The notes beneath the pieces are model-generated. The model had not been told where the DNA came from. It was given only the letters and a program-made list of their open reading frames with translations, and did no database searches. The translations under genes and the position numbers were made by a program. DNA of 64,000 nucleotides. It comes from Castor canadensis. Lineage: Eukaryota > Chordata > Mammalia > Rodentia > Castoridae. Positions 33,495 through 45,965 of the stretch are shown piece after piece; positions within the stretch are counted from its first letter, which is position 1, and the number at the start of each line of letters is the position of its first letter. The stretch covers positions 91,485,046-91,549,045 of the forward strand of contig NC_133405.1 in the NCBI RefSeq assembly GCF_047511655.1. The letters run 5' to 3'.

Positions 33495-34636
33495 CAGGGA
33501 AAGCCACCCTGAAAGGTTCTAGGATCCTCTATGTAAACCCCTCCTCCCTCCAGTTGAGCTGACAGGACAGCCCTGGAGTTCTATGGGGAGGCGGGGGGGG
33601 GGTGGTGAGGGGAAGGCTGGCCTTCGAGCTAGTAGCTTAGTAGGACTTTATCTCCTAGGGTTCCCTTGGGTGAGGCACTGCCATTTGAGAGGTACTTTGG
33701 CCACCCACTTCCACCTCCATGTTTTGTCTCAGTCTCTTTTTGACAGATAAAAACCTAGAGGCAAACAGCCGGAGGAAGTGTTTGTAGTGGCTGCAGCACA
33801 GCTCTAGAGTTGATCAGACCCTAAAGGTGCTGTTAGGTCCACCGGACTGAGGTTGGAAGCCTGGTGCTGCCTGTGAAGATCTCTGTTCCTCAGCTGTCTC
33901 GACTGTCTGGTGTATATAATCAAAGTGGCCACCTCATAAACCTCCCCTTGCCTAGCACTTCTATCCTGAGCCAACCCTCCCAACTCTCCCTCAGGTGGGG
34001 AGGGTGAGGTGCCCTCCTAAGTGTTCCTAGGGTACTGCAACTTAAACTCCGGCAGCATTCTCCTCACAACACACCAGAGGCGGGCCTCTACCTATAAGGA
34101 CTCAGCCTAAATCATCCCTGCACTCCCATCCGATATAGTACCGAGGGAGGTGCTGTCCAGCTGGTGCTTAGAACTTTCTCATTCAATGATGGAAATTCCT
34201 TGACCCTAAGTACTCGGTCAATACCGGGCAGCTGTTATTGTGCAGTTGTTTCTGCAGTAGGAATGATACAGGAGAATGGAGCAGACACAGGGCCTCTCTG
34301 TAGTCAGATTCTCTTCAGTTGGAGTAGGGGAGGAAGATCATACCTTTCATTCCATCCCAAATTCTGGACCTCGTAATAAAAGAGGCTACAAATTTATATA
34401 CTACCTCTGGGTAAGTCTCAGTCCTTCAGGTTCAGGTCTGGCCTCCTTGTCAGTCACCCTTGTTTCTGAAATGTCTGGTGCCCATAGTATCCCCTAAAAT
34501 GTCTATTAAGTAGGAAGACTTTTGGGTGAATTCAGGCCTGCTAATTGTGCATGTGGTTCTGTGATTACAGCGCATGTCCCAGGAGATAGGACAGGAGCAC
34601 AGATGAATGTATGAGTCATTCATCCTCACCTGGTTG
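33495..34636. other. Unique region, no gene recognised
   Basis: Medium-GC sequence with a G run near 33591-33602. Frames at 34164-34497 have no known domain. Confidence 0.4.
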
Positions 34637-34639
34637 CAG

Positions 34640-35285
34640 TCCTAGCTCTTGGCTCAGACCCTCCTGTTTGCTGACTGCTCTTTCCCTATGTCCCTACTTC
34701 TCCTGGGCTTTGTAGCCACACACAGACTTGCCTGCAGCATCTGTGACCCTCCATTATCCTTTTCTGTCTAGCAAAAGCTTCTCCACCTGACAGTGTCCTG
34801 GTCCTCTGCCCCCCACCCCTTCCATTCAAGCTCCCTCCAGCTCCCTGCAGCCTTAGCATCCTCACTGTGCCTGGTGGGCTCTGCCTCAGATTGTCCTCCA
34901 CAGCTGTTTCCTGTGTCTGGAAGGCCCTGGTGCCAGATACCTGCTTGGCTGACCGTCCCCCTTAACGTTTACATCAGAATTTCACCTTCACTCACTCTGA
35001 TGCTGTTTCATATTCTAACCTGCAGCTCACCTGGTTCCTTCCCATATTTCCCATGCTGTTCCCATGATCTAAACAACTTGTCTTTTTTACAACAGCAGCC
35101 CTCACTCTCTAGCATAACTGTACAATTTGCCAGATATTATTCTGAAGCTTTACTGTCTGCCCCTACCCATCCGGGTCTGAATCCAGGACAGGGATTTCTC
35201 CAGTTTTCTCACCGATGTATCCCAACACCTGGAGCAGTGCCCAGCTTAGAGAAGACATTCTGCAAGCATCTGTGGCTCAAAGGGA
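34640..35285 (+). mobile_element. L2 LINE 3' region
   Basis: Long L2-like stretch: 'tgtctggaaggccctggtgcc', 'catcagaatttcaccttcac' and the tail 'ccaacacctggagcagtgcc'. A frame of 170 residues here is an accident of this repeat. Confidence 0.6.
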
Positions 35286-35459
35286 CATTTCTGTTTGCGC
35301 ACTAGACTGTGAGACCCCACTGACCCCACGTGAAGCCACCCTCCCTGAACTCAGGCTGGGTTCCTGTCTAACTGCATCCAGCTGAAGCACAACTGCTGTC
35401 CTGTGGCTGTGCCATCTGGGACTTGAGACCACCTGCCTTTACTTTGGACCCTGAAGTGT

Positions 35460-35682
35460 TCTCTCTCTCTCTCCCCCCCTCCCTCCTTGCCTCTCTCTCC
35501 CTTTCTCCCTCTCTCCCTCCCTTGCTCTCTCCCTCCTTCCCTCCTTCCCTCCTTGCCTCTCTCGCTCCCCCTCCCTCCCTCTCCTTCTCTCCCTTCCTCC
35601 CTCCCCCTCCCTCTCTCCCTCCCTCCTTCCCTCCCTCCCTGCCTCTCTCCCTCTCTTTCCCTGTCTGTCTTTCTCTGTCTCT
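35460..35682. repeat. (TCCC)n / CT-rich low-complexity tract
   Basis: About 220 bp of 'ctccctcc' and 'ccttccctcc' words next to the tail of a SINE. Open frames here are low-complexity artefacts. Confidence 0.9.
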
Positions 35683-35683
35683 T

Positions 35684-35950
35684 GGCTTTACTGGTGTTTG
35701 AACTCAGGGCCTCCCACTTCCTAGGTAGGTGCTCTACCCCTTGGACCACACCCACCCACCTTTTTTTTTGCTCTAGTTATTTTTCAGGTAGGGGCTTGCT
35801 TTTTTTTTTGGTCAGGCAGGCCTGGACAGAGATCCTTCTGCATATGCCTCCCTTGTAGCTGGTACCACAGACACGTGCCACCATACTCAGCTTTTTTGTT
35901 GAGATGAGGTCTTGCTAACTTTTTGCTTGGGCTGGCTGTGTACCAGCCCA
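35684..35950 (-). mobile_element. Composite B1-ID SINE
   Basis: Antisense ID unit ('tggtgtttgaactcagggcc'), then two B1-like segments ending 'cttgggctggctgtg'. Confidence 0.8.
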
Positions 35951-38660
35951 GTTCCTCCTGACTTCTAACCCCTTCTCAGAGGTCACACTCATGATGCAGA
36001 ACTCAACAGACCCAGACACCTGTGTTTTGCATAACCTCTGTGATCTTACATGGAACCCCAAGGGTATCAAAGTTATCATATCCTGTATATCAGCCCTAAG
36101 GAGAGCGCAAACCCTAATTCTCGAAATACACAATAGGAACTGTGCAGGTAACGTGTATACTAGGCACAGCACCTAAAACAGATAAGATGCCTCACACCAG
36201 GACAGACACCCCTAACCACCCTGGACCCAAGCCCTCCATGGTTCAGAGGCCTCATGTCCTAGATGCATACCCCAAAATAGCTCATGCAGCTCAACCTGTG
36301 ACATAGACCTCCAGATGGGTGAGCAACATCACAGCGTGGATACAGACTATGAAACAACTCAGACATGATGTCTTGCCACAGAGACACCCACAAAGTCACC
36401 CTGTATGGGGGTGGCCCATGCTAAATTTGCTGACATGCCAAGTTGAGCCATGGTGAGGAGTCACGAGCCTCCTGAATGAGACACAGACAAAAGGAAAGGG
36501 ATGGGGGGAAGGAGAGAATGAGGCTTAGGGAGCGGTCTTCACCCAGTTAGCCCCTTCCTCGGGACCCTGGTCTAGGCATCTGGATAGCCTCTCTTTTCTT
36601 CCAGGGGCCAAAGACCCCCAGGTTCTACTATCAGAGACTGTTTCTGGGCAGTGACTGAGCTGGGGCTGGGCTGGGCCTGGTACACACCCCAGGGCGGAGG
36701 ACTCAGTCCTGACACACAGTGGTGCTTCATACCCATCAGAGTGGACATGCCTTCTAGGTTTGGAGGGTTTGTGTGTTCTCGAGGGGCAGCCTCGCTGCCC
36801 TTGTGCTGCAGAGCTGGTGTCTGCGTGTGGGGAGCTGAGGATCAGGCTGGTCCCGAGCTAGCACCTCTGGCAACAGGCCTCTGCAGCCCTGTGGACTGCT
36901 TTGCAGGTCGTCCTGTTTCCATCTCTTGAGCATGTGGATCCAGGTTCCATGTCACCCCCTGGTTTCCTCTGCCCTCCTCAGCCCTGAACAAAAGACCCCC
37001 TGCAACTATTTTGAGAGTGAGTGAATGAACTGGAAATGGCGTGGGAGATCACAGTTCAGTGCCAGGGGCTGATGTTGAGGGGCACACCACCCTACACCCA
37101 TTCCCCTTCCCTCATCTTCCTATCCTCCCTGTCCTCACCCTCAATATATGCCTGCCCCTCTCCTCTCAGTTCCTCACCCAGGCGTTATAGGGGGCGAGGG
37201 TTCTAAGGCTCTGTGCTTTTGCTACAGGGTTTGTGCAAATCGAGAAGGCACACAGATCCCCCCATACCCTGCCATGAGAGCGGCTCTAGGGCGGTGCTCT
37301 TTGCTGAAGGGCAGTCAAAGGTGGGAGGCTGAGGCATTTTGGGACCTAGGCTGATGTGGCCTGACTGCTCAGTGTCATCCTTCTGGGGGTCGTATACATT
37401 GGCCCATCTCTGATCCCCTGGTAGATCTGCTCTCACCCTGCACAACACACCCGCAGTCTCATACCTGCAGCATTCCCTGCGGAGTACTGGGTGCAGCTGG
37501 GACATAATAGAAAGGCCTGGTGAAAAATCACTGACCTGAGAACCTACCTACCTCCTACTTAACCTACGTGGACCCAAACATCTCCCGTCATTACGCGTTT
37601 ACTTCCTTGTGTTGAGCAAGTAAGTCACCATCTTCCTGAAGGAACCTTGGCCAGGGAAGGGTCTCTGCCCATCTAGGACCCACAGGTATTGTGGGGGGCA
37701 TGCTTTATGCTGAAGGGTCTTCTCAATGTGGTTTTCAACTGATCACTGGACTTTGAGGTCAATGCAATGGAAACCTAATGAGTATTTGTAAAAAGAGAAT
37801 GGATGGCTAGACCAGAAGACAAAATAGAACAAGCCAGTGACCCCAGTGACCTGGTAGCACCTTCAGCCATTTACTGGGAGTGGGCTGAGGTTCCCAGGCA
37901 GGATCCTGACCTGTCCACTTTCACCTCTACCCGCACTATTTTAAGCTCTACCCCTGTGTGTGTAACCTCCCAAAGCAGGACAGCAGCCACCCCCAAGGCC
38001 ATGAGCTTCTCTACCCTGGAGATCCTGAGTAGGCAATGAAAATGGTTCTTGATGAAAATGATTTTAGTGTCATCCTTAATCTCCGACCTGCTCCACTGGC
38101 TTTCTTGTCCTCATCCATGGCTCTGGCTTGAGTTGGACCTAGAGAGCCAACTTGGCCGGGGATGGGATGAAGGTGACATCCCGGGTCATGGAGGCCTCAC
38201 CCTGAGTGGAGGTATGGAGGTTCCTGTATGGTGGAGAGCCCCTTGCACACAGCACACAATGTTTGGAAATACAAGTCTCCACTTACCAGTGCTCCTTCCT
38301 AGGGAGGGCTGCTTCCTCTGGGCCTCATGGTGTGTTGCAGCAGAGGACGATTCCATCTACCATTCCTCAAGCAACCTGTGCCCTCTCTTCAGTGTCCAGT
38401 CTCTGGTTATTCTCCCAGAAGGGGCAGTTTCACGACTCCAATGGGTCATTCCATCCACCACCTCCCGCCCCTCTCCCTCTTCCCTGGAGGTTGCATTCGT
38501 GACCCCATCACTCCTCAGTGGATTGTTCCATCCCCATCTTACTTCTGCTAAGGACTCTTAATGGATCTGTCCAGTTGTAGACTCATGATGTTGTAGAGAG
38601 CATAGGACACAATCCAGCCCCTGCCCCAGGAGTGATGCCGAGGATGCCAGGAAAGGGGCT
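35951..38660. other. Largest unique gene-free block
   Basis: About 2.7 kb with little recognisable repeat content. The longest frame is 170 residues at 38049-38561 (+) and has no domain. No CpG island and no splice-consistent model were found. Confidence 0.35.
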
Positions 38661-38664
38661 TCAT

Positions 38665-39050
38665 CTCCTTACTCCACTGACTGAAGTGTCAATTGGTAAA
38701 GCAACATTGCAGGGCTCTGTGGCAGCATCTATCAAAATTAAAATTCTGTCACCTTCCTCCACCATAGGTAGAAAGGGGAGTTTCTCAGGCTTATTCTGTG
38801 ATTTTGCCCCCAGCCCTGAGAACAGTGTGAGGCACACAATAGGCTCTTTGTTGGTATTTAAGGAAAGTATCCTTTGACCTAGCAATTGCAGCGCCTAAGT
38901 ATGGGTCCTAGAGTACGCTTCACACATGCACAGAGCTGTGTGTACTGTGATGGCAGGAGGAAACAGCAGGGGGGACAAAAAGACTAAATGCCCACTAATA
39001 ATCAGCAACCAGTGGAAGGTGAAGTGAGAGATGAAGTGTTCATATTGTGT
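38665..39050 (+). mobile_element. L1M ORF2 3' fragment
   Basis: Matches the L1M segment 'atcctttgacctagcaattg', then 'aatgcccactaataatcagc'. Old and diverged. Confidence 0.6.
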
Positions 39051-39465
39051 CACTGACCTTGAACCAGAGGGAAACCAGTTTGTCTTGGCTACAGAGCTTT
39101 TTTCCATGCCATGCTATTAATGGGGAGTAGTGATCAGGAGGTGCTCACACCTACCCAGTGTGTGTATGTGGGAGTGAGCACACAGAGTGTTTGTAAACGC
39201 AGAGAACAAAGACATTAAGTAGCTAAACTGGTGACCTTGTGACCACTGATCATGATGGTTAAAGGCAAGAGGTGGACCGCTTATTACGTCATTTGGTGTA
39301 TACCACACTGTTTTGGCCAAGAATGTCCAGAAATAATGCAAGCGCATGTGCTTTCCCTTTTTGTAGCTGTAATGAAAGCACAGTAATATCCGCCTTGGAA
39401 TTGGACAGGTCATTGGACTAGTATATGCACAAGGTTGTGAACCATCACACTAACTAATTCCAGAA
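39051..39465. other. Unique, nothing recognised
   Basis: No gene or clear repeat. Confidence 0.4.
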
Positions 39466-39467
39466 TG

Positions 39468-39786
39468 CCGTGATTTAAATATGAGTTGTCCTCACCAAAA
39501 CTCATGTTGAGACTTGGTCCCCAATGTTGCAGTGTTGGTTGGACCTTGAAGAAGTGTTTGGGTCATGGGGCAGCGTCCTCATGACTGGATTCTTGTTTCT
39601 CTTACAGGAATGTATTTGTTATGGAGTGAATTAGTGCTCTCACCACGGCCATGAGACCGTCACCAGAACCCAAGCAGATGCTGGTGCCATACGCTTGGAT
39701 CTCTGAACCATGTACCAAAATAAACTTCTTTTCTTCATAAATTACAGTCTGGGTTATTTTGTTACTACAGCAGAATGGATTAAGAC
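39468..39786 (+). mobile_element. MaLR-type LTR fossil
   Basis: 'gtgatttaaatatgagttg', 'aaaactcatgttgagacttg', 'aaataaacttcttttc' and the 'acagcagaatggattaagac' end follow the MST/MLT1 plan. A solo LTR. Confidence 0.75.
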
Positions 39787-39819
39787 GTACAACATATCCC
39801 ACACTGATAGCAGTGCTTC

Positions 39820-40520
39820 CCCATTCTCCTCTGCCCTTGTCCCTTGTCATTTCTGTAACTACCTGCTTTCTATCTCTGGATATGTCATCTCTGGACATTT
39901 TATTCAAAGAGAATCATATGTTCTGTTCTTTTGCTTCTGGAATCTTTCATGTAGCATAATGACTTTCAATTTCATCTGTTCTGTAGCATGTATCAGTAGT
40001 TCATTCATTTTTAATACACTTTTTGAGACAGAGTTTCACTATGTTGCCCAGGCTGCTTTGAAGTTCCTAGACTCGAGTCTTCACTTCAGCCTCCTGAATA
40101 GCTGGAACTGCAGGCATGCACTACCACAGCCAGTTAGTACTTCATTCTTTTTTTATGGCTGAAAATTCCATTATATGGCTATACTACCTACCACATTTGG
40201 TTTATTTGGCCATTTGGGTCATTTTCCTGTGGGGATATTATAAATAGTACTGCTGATGAACATTCTTGTGCATGTTTTTATATAAACATGCTCCCAGGAG
40301 TGGACCAGCTGTGTCATATGGTAACTCTATGCTTAACTTTTTGAGAAAATACCAAACTGTTTTCCACAGCAGCTGGACCATTTTGCATCCCAAGAGCAGT
40401 GTATGAGGATTCCAGTTTATCTACATTGTCCTTGGCATTTATTATCGGTTCAAAAAGTTATAGCCATCCGAGTAGGATTGACATCATAAGCCATTGTGTC
40501 TTCAATTTTGACTTCCCTAA
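39820..40520 (-). mobile_element. L1M 3' region, antisense, split by a SINE
   Basis: 'gtagcataatgactttcaat', 'atggctgaaaattccattat', 'aaccaaactgttttcc'-type blocks and 'ttgacttccct' show antisense L1M. A B1 SINE interrupts it at 40015-40132. Confidence 0.75.
40015..40132 (-). mobile_element. B1-like SINE
   Basis: Antisense 7SL-type monomer: 'gagacagagtttcactatg' to 'gcatgcactaccacagcc'. Nested in the L1M. Confidence 0.85.
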
Positions 40521-40656
40521 GGACACGGACACCCATGCCATGATAGAAAACCAAAACAAACATACTACAAACAGAGGAACAAATGTAAGGTTGTCAGACT
40601 TCTCATCAGTATCTAACAACCCAGAATATTCTACTCAGCACGTTTTTCATATTTTC

Positions 40657-40742
40657 CTTATTTCTGCAGTGCGAGGGATCAAACCTAGGGCCTCCATCGT
40701 GCTAGGCAATACTCAACTGCAGAACTACATCCCCAGTCCTAA
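40657..40742 (-). mobile_element. ID SINE
   Basis: 'gggatcaaacctagggcc' to 'gaactacatccccagtcc'. Confidence 0.85.
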
Positions 40743-40754
40743 TCAAAAAAAAAA

Positions 40755-40855
40755 AATTCAAGACTGTAACCTAGACTGACCTTGAATATGCTATCATCCT
40801 GGCATCAACCTCCTGAGTGTTAGAATTACAGGAGTGTGTCACCACACCTGGCCTA
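40755..40855 (-). mobile_element. B1-like SINE monomer
   Basis: 'gtaacctagactgaccttga' to 'gtgtcaccacacctggcc', antisense. Confidence 0.8.
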
Positions 40856-40894
40856 AACAGTTTTAATGAAGGTGAAAAGAGAATGTTCAAACAG

Positions 40895-40980
40895 GTGTGG
40901 TGTAGGGCTGAAGTGGTAGAGCACCTGCCTACCGGATGTGAGGTACAGAGTTCAAATGCCAATACCACCAAAACAAAAAT
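40895..40980 (+). mobile_element. ID-like SINE
   Basis: 'ctgaagtggtagagcacctg' and B box 'gagttcaaatgccaatacc'. Confidence 0.85.
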
Positions 40981-41155
40981 GTTTAAACACTCAACCAAGC
41001 TGACAAAAAGTCAATGTCAGCAGATCTTTAAAAGAAGCTCTTTGACCAGAAGGAAATTTTGATCTACATAAAGAACACAATTGTGAACAGCAAGACCATG
41101 GGAACATACAAGTTTTTTGCTTACAGCTAAACTATCTATTGACTGACTCGTATTT

Positions 41156-41230
41156 ATTTTTGGCAGTACTGGGGTTTGAACTCAGGGCCTTCTGCTTGCT
41201 AGGCAGGGTCTACCACTTGACAGCTAACCT
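41156..41230 (-). mobile_element. ID-like SINE
   Basis: 'tactggggtttgaactcagg' and 'gctaggcagggtctaccac', antisense. Confidence 0.85.
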
Positions 41231-41462
41231 TTTAGAAAGAAAATTGCCAGTAACAATGTATTTTGAGGTTTTGATATGTGTACAAATACAATGCAGGGTA
41301 ACAAAGCACAAAGGATGGGAGAAAGGAAGTGGATGTATATAGGCCTAAGATTTTTGCAATATAAGTGAAATGGGAGAATACTACATGAAGACATACTGCT
41401 CTTAAGAAGAAGCAATACATGTTGTAAGCTCTAAAGCACATACTAGAAAATAAATGTTTTAA

Positions 41463-41535
41463 AGGCTGAGGGTGTGGCTCAAGTGCTAGAGCACATGCCT
41501 ACCTCAGTCCAAAATTCCAGTGCCAACAACAAGTA
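41463..41535 (+). mobile_element. ID-like SINE
   Basis: 'gctgagggtgtggctcaag' with a decayed B box. Confidence 0.75.
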
Positions 41536-41567
41536 GAGGAGGAAAGGAAGGGAGGGAGGGAAGGAAG

Positions 41568-41780
41568 GAATGCTCACACCTGTAATCCTCGCTACACAGG
41601 AGGCAGAGATAAAGAGGATCACAGTTTTGAGGCCAGCCAGGGCAAAGAGTTAAAGTCCCCCATCTCAAAAATACTCGACACAATAAAAGGGCTGGCAGAG
41701 TGGCTCACAGGTAGAGCACCTGCTTAGCAAGTGTGAGGCCATGCTTTCAAACGCCAATACCACCAATAAATAAAGAAGGA
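41568..41780 (+). mobile_element. Composite B1-ID SINE
   Basis: B1-like 'cacctgtaatcctcgctac' followed by ID-like 'gggctggcagagtggctcac'. Confidence 0.85.
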
Positions 41781-42824
41781 AAAAAAGAAACAAAGGAGGG
41801 AAAGAAAAAGGTGTTTTAAAAGATGTATAAGTAGCAAGCCACTTGTATAGAGAAAATGCCACAAGGAAAATGCTCAACCAACTCAATGCAAAGGAATACG
41901 AAAGTCTAAAGAAAATGTAGTAAGTAGTAAAATATGGCCATATGGTAGATTTAAATGTAAAGTGTTTACACACTAAATGTACAGAAAAATGTACAGAAAT
42001 GGGAAGAAATTGTACATGTCGATGTAAAGGCCCAGTTTGTCGGTTTGGATCAAACTAGCAAGACTGAAAAGTATACACTGACAAAGAAATCCTACTTTAT
42101 TTATAAATAAATTCAAAGTACATGGATGGAAAATGATATACACAGCAAACATGATTCAAATGAAAGATGTACGGCCAATTTAATATGAGAAGATGATATT
42201 ACAGAGGATAAAGATGAGTGTTACAAAATGATAGACCCACTCATCAAAAAGACAAAAATGGTGAAAGTGTGTGCATCTTCCCAATACAAGCGCTCAAAAG
42301 CGGTACAACACAAAAGGGAAATACACAAATCCACATTGTATTTGGAGATGCACATTTACTATTAGCAAATATAGAAGTGGACAAAAACCAGGAAATACAT
42401 ATAAGTCTACCACTACCAGCCAACTTGACGAAATTGATACTTATGGACCAACAATAGCAGAATATACATTCTTCTGACATTCACATACAGTAATCACCAA
42501 TATAGACCATAGGTTGGGCCATAAAGTAAATCACAACATCTTCAAAAGGACTGAGATCATTAAAAAAAAGTCCTCTGATCACAAATAATTAAGTCGCTGC
42601 CAGACATCTAAAAATCATAAAATATTTTTATATTCAATGGCGTTTCTATATAATTCTGGTATCGAAGAGAAAAGCACAAGGAGAAATAGAAAATGGAAAT
42701 AATGTGTTGAAAGTTGAAGAAAAGTTAAAGCAGTGCATAGAAGGAAATTTATATCCTTAAGTGCCTACATTAGAAAAGAAGATTGGGCTCAATTCATTCA
42801 GCTAAGCCTCCTAGAGACACTAGA

Positions 42825-42930
42825 GAAAAGTGGTAGCACATGTCTGTTATACCAGCACTGACCAGGCTGAGATAGGAAGATCGTGAGTTTGAGGCTACCC
42901 TGGGTTCTATGAAAAGACTATTTAAAAAAA
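42825..42930 (+). mobile_element. B1-like SINE
   Basis: 'tggtagcacatgtctgtta' to 'gagtttgaggctaccctgg', nested in L1M. Confidence 0.7.
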
Positions 42931-43084
42931 TACTAAAACAAGTAAAATTAAACCTAAGGGAAACAGAAAGGAAAATGATGGATATCTTGTACAGAAATCA
43001 AGTAAATAGAAATCAGGAAAACTGATAGAAGTAATCAGAAAAGATCAGTAAATGTAAGAGATAGCAATCTGATAAAAAAAAAGA

Positions 43085-43138
43085 TGTGTGTATGTGTGTC
43101 TCTGTGTTTGTGTGTGTGTGTGTGTGTGCATGTGTGTG
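43085..43138. repeat. (TG)n microsatellite, imperfect
   Basis: TG repeats with a few interruptions. Confidence 0.9.
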
Positions 43139-43484
43139 ATAGGAATGATCGATATCAGTAATGCTGAAGTGGATATAATAACATCCTTTTTAAAAGTATT
43201 TTCCAAAAAATACTTAGATGAAAGGAAAACTTCAAGAGACCCTAGCTAGCAAACCTCAATCAAAAAGAAACAGATCCTATGAATAGCTCCACGTCCATGA
43301 AAGGGATTGAATTCAAGTTTTAATAAAAAGACTACCAAACATTTAGGGAAGAAATAAACCCCAATTATATACAAAGTCTTTCAAACAGAAGAAGAGGCTA
43401 AACTTCCAAAGGTGTCTTAGAAAGCCAGTATTACCCTGATATCAAACACAAATAAAAACATTTTAAGAAAATAAAAGTAGGGAT

Positions 43485-43984
43485 TAGTAGCTCCCTACTA
43501 ATGTGAGTCAGTATTAGAAGAGTCAAGGCATCAAAGGACAGACTCTATTTTAAAAAATGAGAAAAAGGAAGAGTATTGGAAATCATGAAAGAGGTGACCC
43601 GATAGCTGAAAAGCATGGAGAAACAGAAAGGCTATGCAGAACAAAGTGGGAAACAGTCTGCAGCTCCAAAACATTCCCTCAGATGGGGAGAGGGGATGTG
43701 GAAACCACAACCTCTGGAAGGCCAGGCAATCCTGGCTACAACAGAACAGCAAACCTAGTCACAGTAAGGCCACACTTCCCACAAGCTTTAAATCCAATGT
43801 AGGGATTTTGTATGACAGTGACTCTTCATGCATGACAGGCTACCAATGCTGAAGAGAGACATTTTGCCGCTTCCCACATTTCAGGGAGCTATAGCCAGGC
43901 CCCATCCTGAGAAGGGGCTTAGTGTTTGAGAATGCCCAGAAATAATTAAAATAGGAATTAATCAGAACAAGACACCTGAACGAT
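43485..43984. other. Unassigned, probably L1-related or unique
   Basis: No gene. Overlapping frames at 43531-43852 on both strands show no domain. Confidence 0.35.
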
Positions 43985-43985
43985 C

Positions 43986-44092
43986 ATAAAATATTCTTAT
44001 ATTAAGTGGCATTTCTACATAATGCTGGGATCAAAGAAGAAATCACAAAGAGAATAAGAAAATGAAAATAATGTATCAAAATTACTGAGAAG
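43986..44092 (+). mobile_element. L1M fragment, repeat of 42609-42715
   Basis: The 'cataaaatattcttatatta' segment aligns with the 'cataaaatatttttatattc' segment in the L1M upstream. This is a second piece of the same L1 region. Confidence 0.65.
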
Positions 44093-44097
44093 GGCCA

Positions 44098-44352
44098 GGC
44101 ACAGTGGCTCAGACCTGCAATCCTAGCTATTGAGGAGACAGAAATCAGGAGGTAAAGATCCTGAGAACTGAGGTGTGAGGCCATTTCCAGTAAAGAATTA
44201 GGGAGACCCCATCCATAAGCCGACTGTGGTAATACATGCCTGTGAACCCCCCCCCAATTTTTTTAAAAGGATGGAGGTATGGCTTGAGTGGAAGAGTACC
44301 TGCCTAGCAAATTTAAGTCCTTCAGTTCAAACCTTAATACCACTAATTTTTT
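44098..44352 (+). mobile_element. Composite B1-ID SINE
   Basis: B1-like 'ggcacagtggctcagacctg' and 'gactgtggtaatacatgcc', then ID-like 'ggaggtatggcttgagtgg'. Confidence 0.8.
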
Positions 44353-44689
44353 TTAAATTTCTCAGTAGCAACTACATACCCATTCCCATATAGTAGCAAC
44401 TATATACCCATACATTGAGAAACCTCTTTGAACATCAGCTTAAATATTAATAATGAAAGACAGGACTGTGGAATAGGTATAGTGCAGGGGCAGGGGGAGT
44501 AGTGGGAGGGGGAAAGGTGAATGAAGGAGATTAAGGTGAGGGTATAGTATGATGAACTTCATATACTTAAGTGAAACAGAATGAAGAAACCTCTTGCAAT
44601 TGCTTCGAGTGGGGTGGGGAGGGAGTTGAGGGGGAGAGACCAATGGGGTGATCTAACCAAGATACAGTATAAGCCTATTTGGAATCCTT

Positions 44690-45130
44690 CCTACGAATAT
44701 ATCCTACGAATATATCCTCTAAAAATTTATAATAAGAAAAAAGAATTATCAACAAAATTAAAGAGGACACCAACAACCCCAAAGTAGAAGAGGTGCAGGC
44801 TAAAGGCACAGAAAGCATATTCCATAAAAATGATAGCAGAAAATAACCCAAATTGTGGGAAAGAGATGGACATCCTTGTAAAGGAGGCTTCTTTAGAACA
44901 CCAAGCAGACAAGACCAGAAAAGAACCCTCTCCCCATAATTTTACACTTAAAACATTAGCAATACAAAGCAAGGAAAGACTATTGGAAGCTGCAAGAGAG
45001 AACTGCCAAGTTACATATCAGAGTTACAGCAGATGTCTCAACAGAAACTCTAAATGCCAGGAAGGCATGGAATGATGTAGTCCAAGCCCTGACAGAAAAT
45101 AACTGTAAACTTAGATGATTGTATCCACCC
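44690..45130 (+). mobile_element. L1M fragment (ORF1-proximal type)
   Basis: 'caaggaaagactattggaag' and 'cagatgtctcaacagaaac' match the L1M block around the end of the ORF1 region. The frame 44830-45075 is a relic of it. Confidence 0.55.
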
Positions 45131-45334
45131 TAGCCCTACATTACTCAAAGACTTGCAGAGACATCAGTTTGGTGGACAGGAAAGGTTTTATGAACCTCTT
45201 TTTATGGAGCTAGTGCTACCTTGATACCAAAGTCCAACAAAGAGAACACAGGAGATAAAATTGTAGGCTTGAGTCACTCATGAAGATATTCATACAATCC
45301 TAAACAAATTATTTAGACAATAATGGTAAGTCAT

Positions 45335-45965
45335 GACAAAAATTATCTCCTAATAAGACTGGAAGCTAGGCGTTAGAGACTAGTCAAGAAGATTAGGGTG
45401 GGGGTCTTTGGTGGAGAGGCCGAGAGGACTTGAGATGAACAGAATGTAGGAAACCTTGAAACTGCTGCAAGCCAGGGAGTTGAGATAAACAGATATGGGG
45501 AATGGGAAATCTTGAAACTGCTCGCTCAAGTCTTGAAACTGCTAAAGGCATGCGAACAACACTTGAACTAGGCCCTACAGGATGCCCAGCCAGTGTGCTA
45601 GACTTCAGGGTCATTGGGAAGGGAAAGGGGAGGCATACACACTGCCCCTGTGATGTCCATGGGCTGGCACAGATGTACATCCCCTGAATGGACCAACAGC
45701 ACAGGGACACAACCAGCTTCCCTTCAACCAAGAAATAAAATCCTCATAAAAACTAGACAAAGAGCCTCAGGGGCTCAGTCTTTCTAGGACCCTTCCCATG
45801 TATATGGGAGATTTTGTAATCTTCTTCTCTCTGTTTAAATAGACCTTAGTTTTTCCTCTCTGCTTTAATAAAAGTGCTCTTTTGCTCATCCTGTTGTCCT
45901 GACTTTTTTTCTTCGATCACACGAGACAAAGTTCTAGGCAATTACTACAGCACACTTGAGACCAG
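45335..45965 (+). mobile_element. ERV1-type LTR fossil (probable)
   Basis: Plus-strand LTR-like block with 'tgtttaaatagacc' (TATA-like), 'ctttaataaaagtgctc' (poly(A) signal) and a U5-like 'cctgttgtcctgac' ending in 'ctacagcaca'. There is no internal retroviral region. The 5' edge is uncertain and I found no target duplication. Confidence 0.5.

Larger units (their letters stand above)
42180..43480 (+). mobile_element. L1M ORF2 5' half
   Basis: Endonuclease-to-RT region of an old L1 in sense orientation: 'gaccataggttgggccataa', 'ctgatcacaaataattaag' and 'agccagtattaccctgatat'. It carries a B1-like insertion at 42825-42930 and a TG microsatellite at 43085-43138. Confidence 0.7.

Noticed and set aside
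34793-35305. 170-residue plus-strand frame
   Set aside because: It lies within an L2-derived stretch in an orientation and frame that do not encode L2 protein.
35351-35858. Frames of 92-134 residues rich in Ser/Pro/Leu or Arg/Glu/Gly
   Set aside because: They translate a (TCCC)n tract and a SINE.
38049-38561. 170-residue plus-strand frame
   Set aside because: No domain, no homologue recognised, no promoter or splice context, and competing frames overlap.
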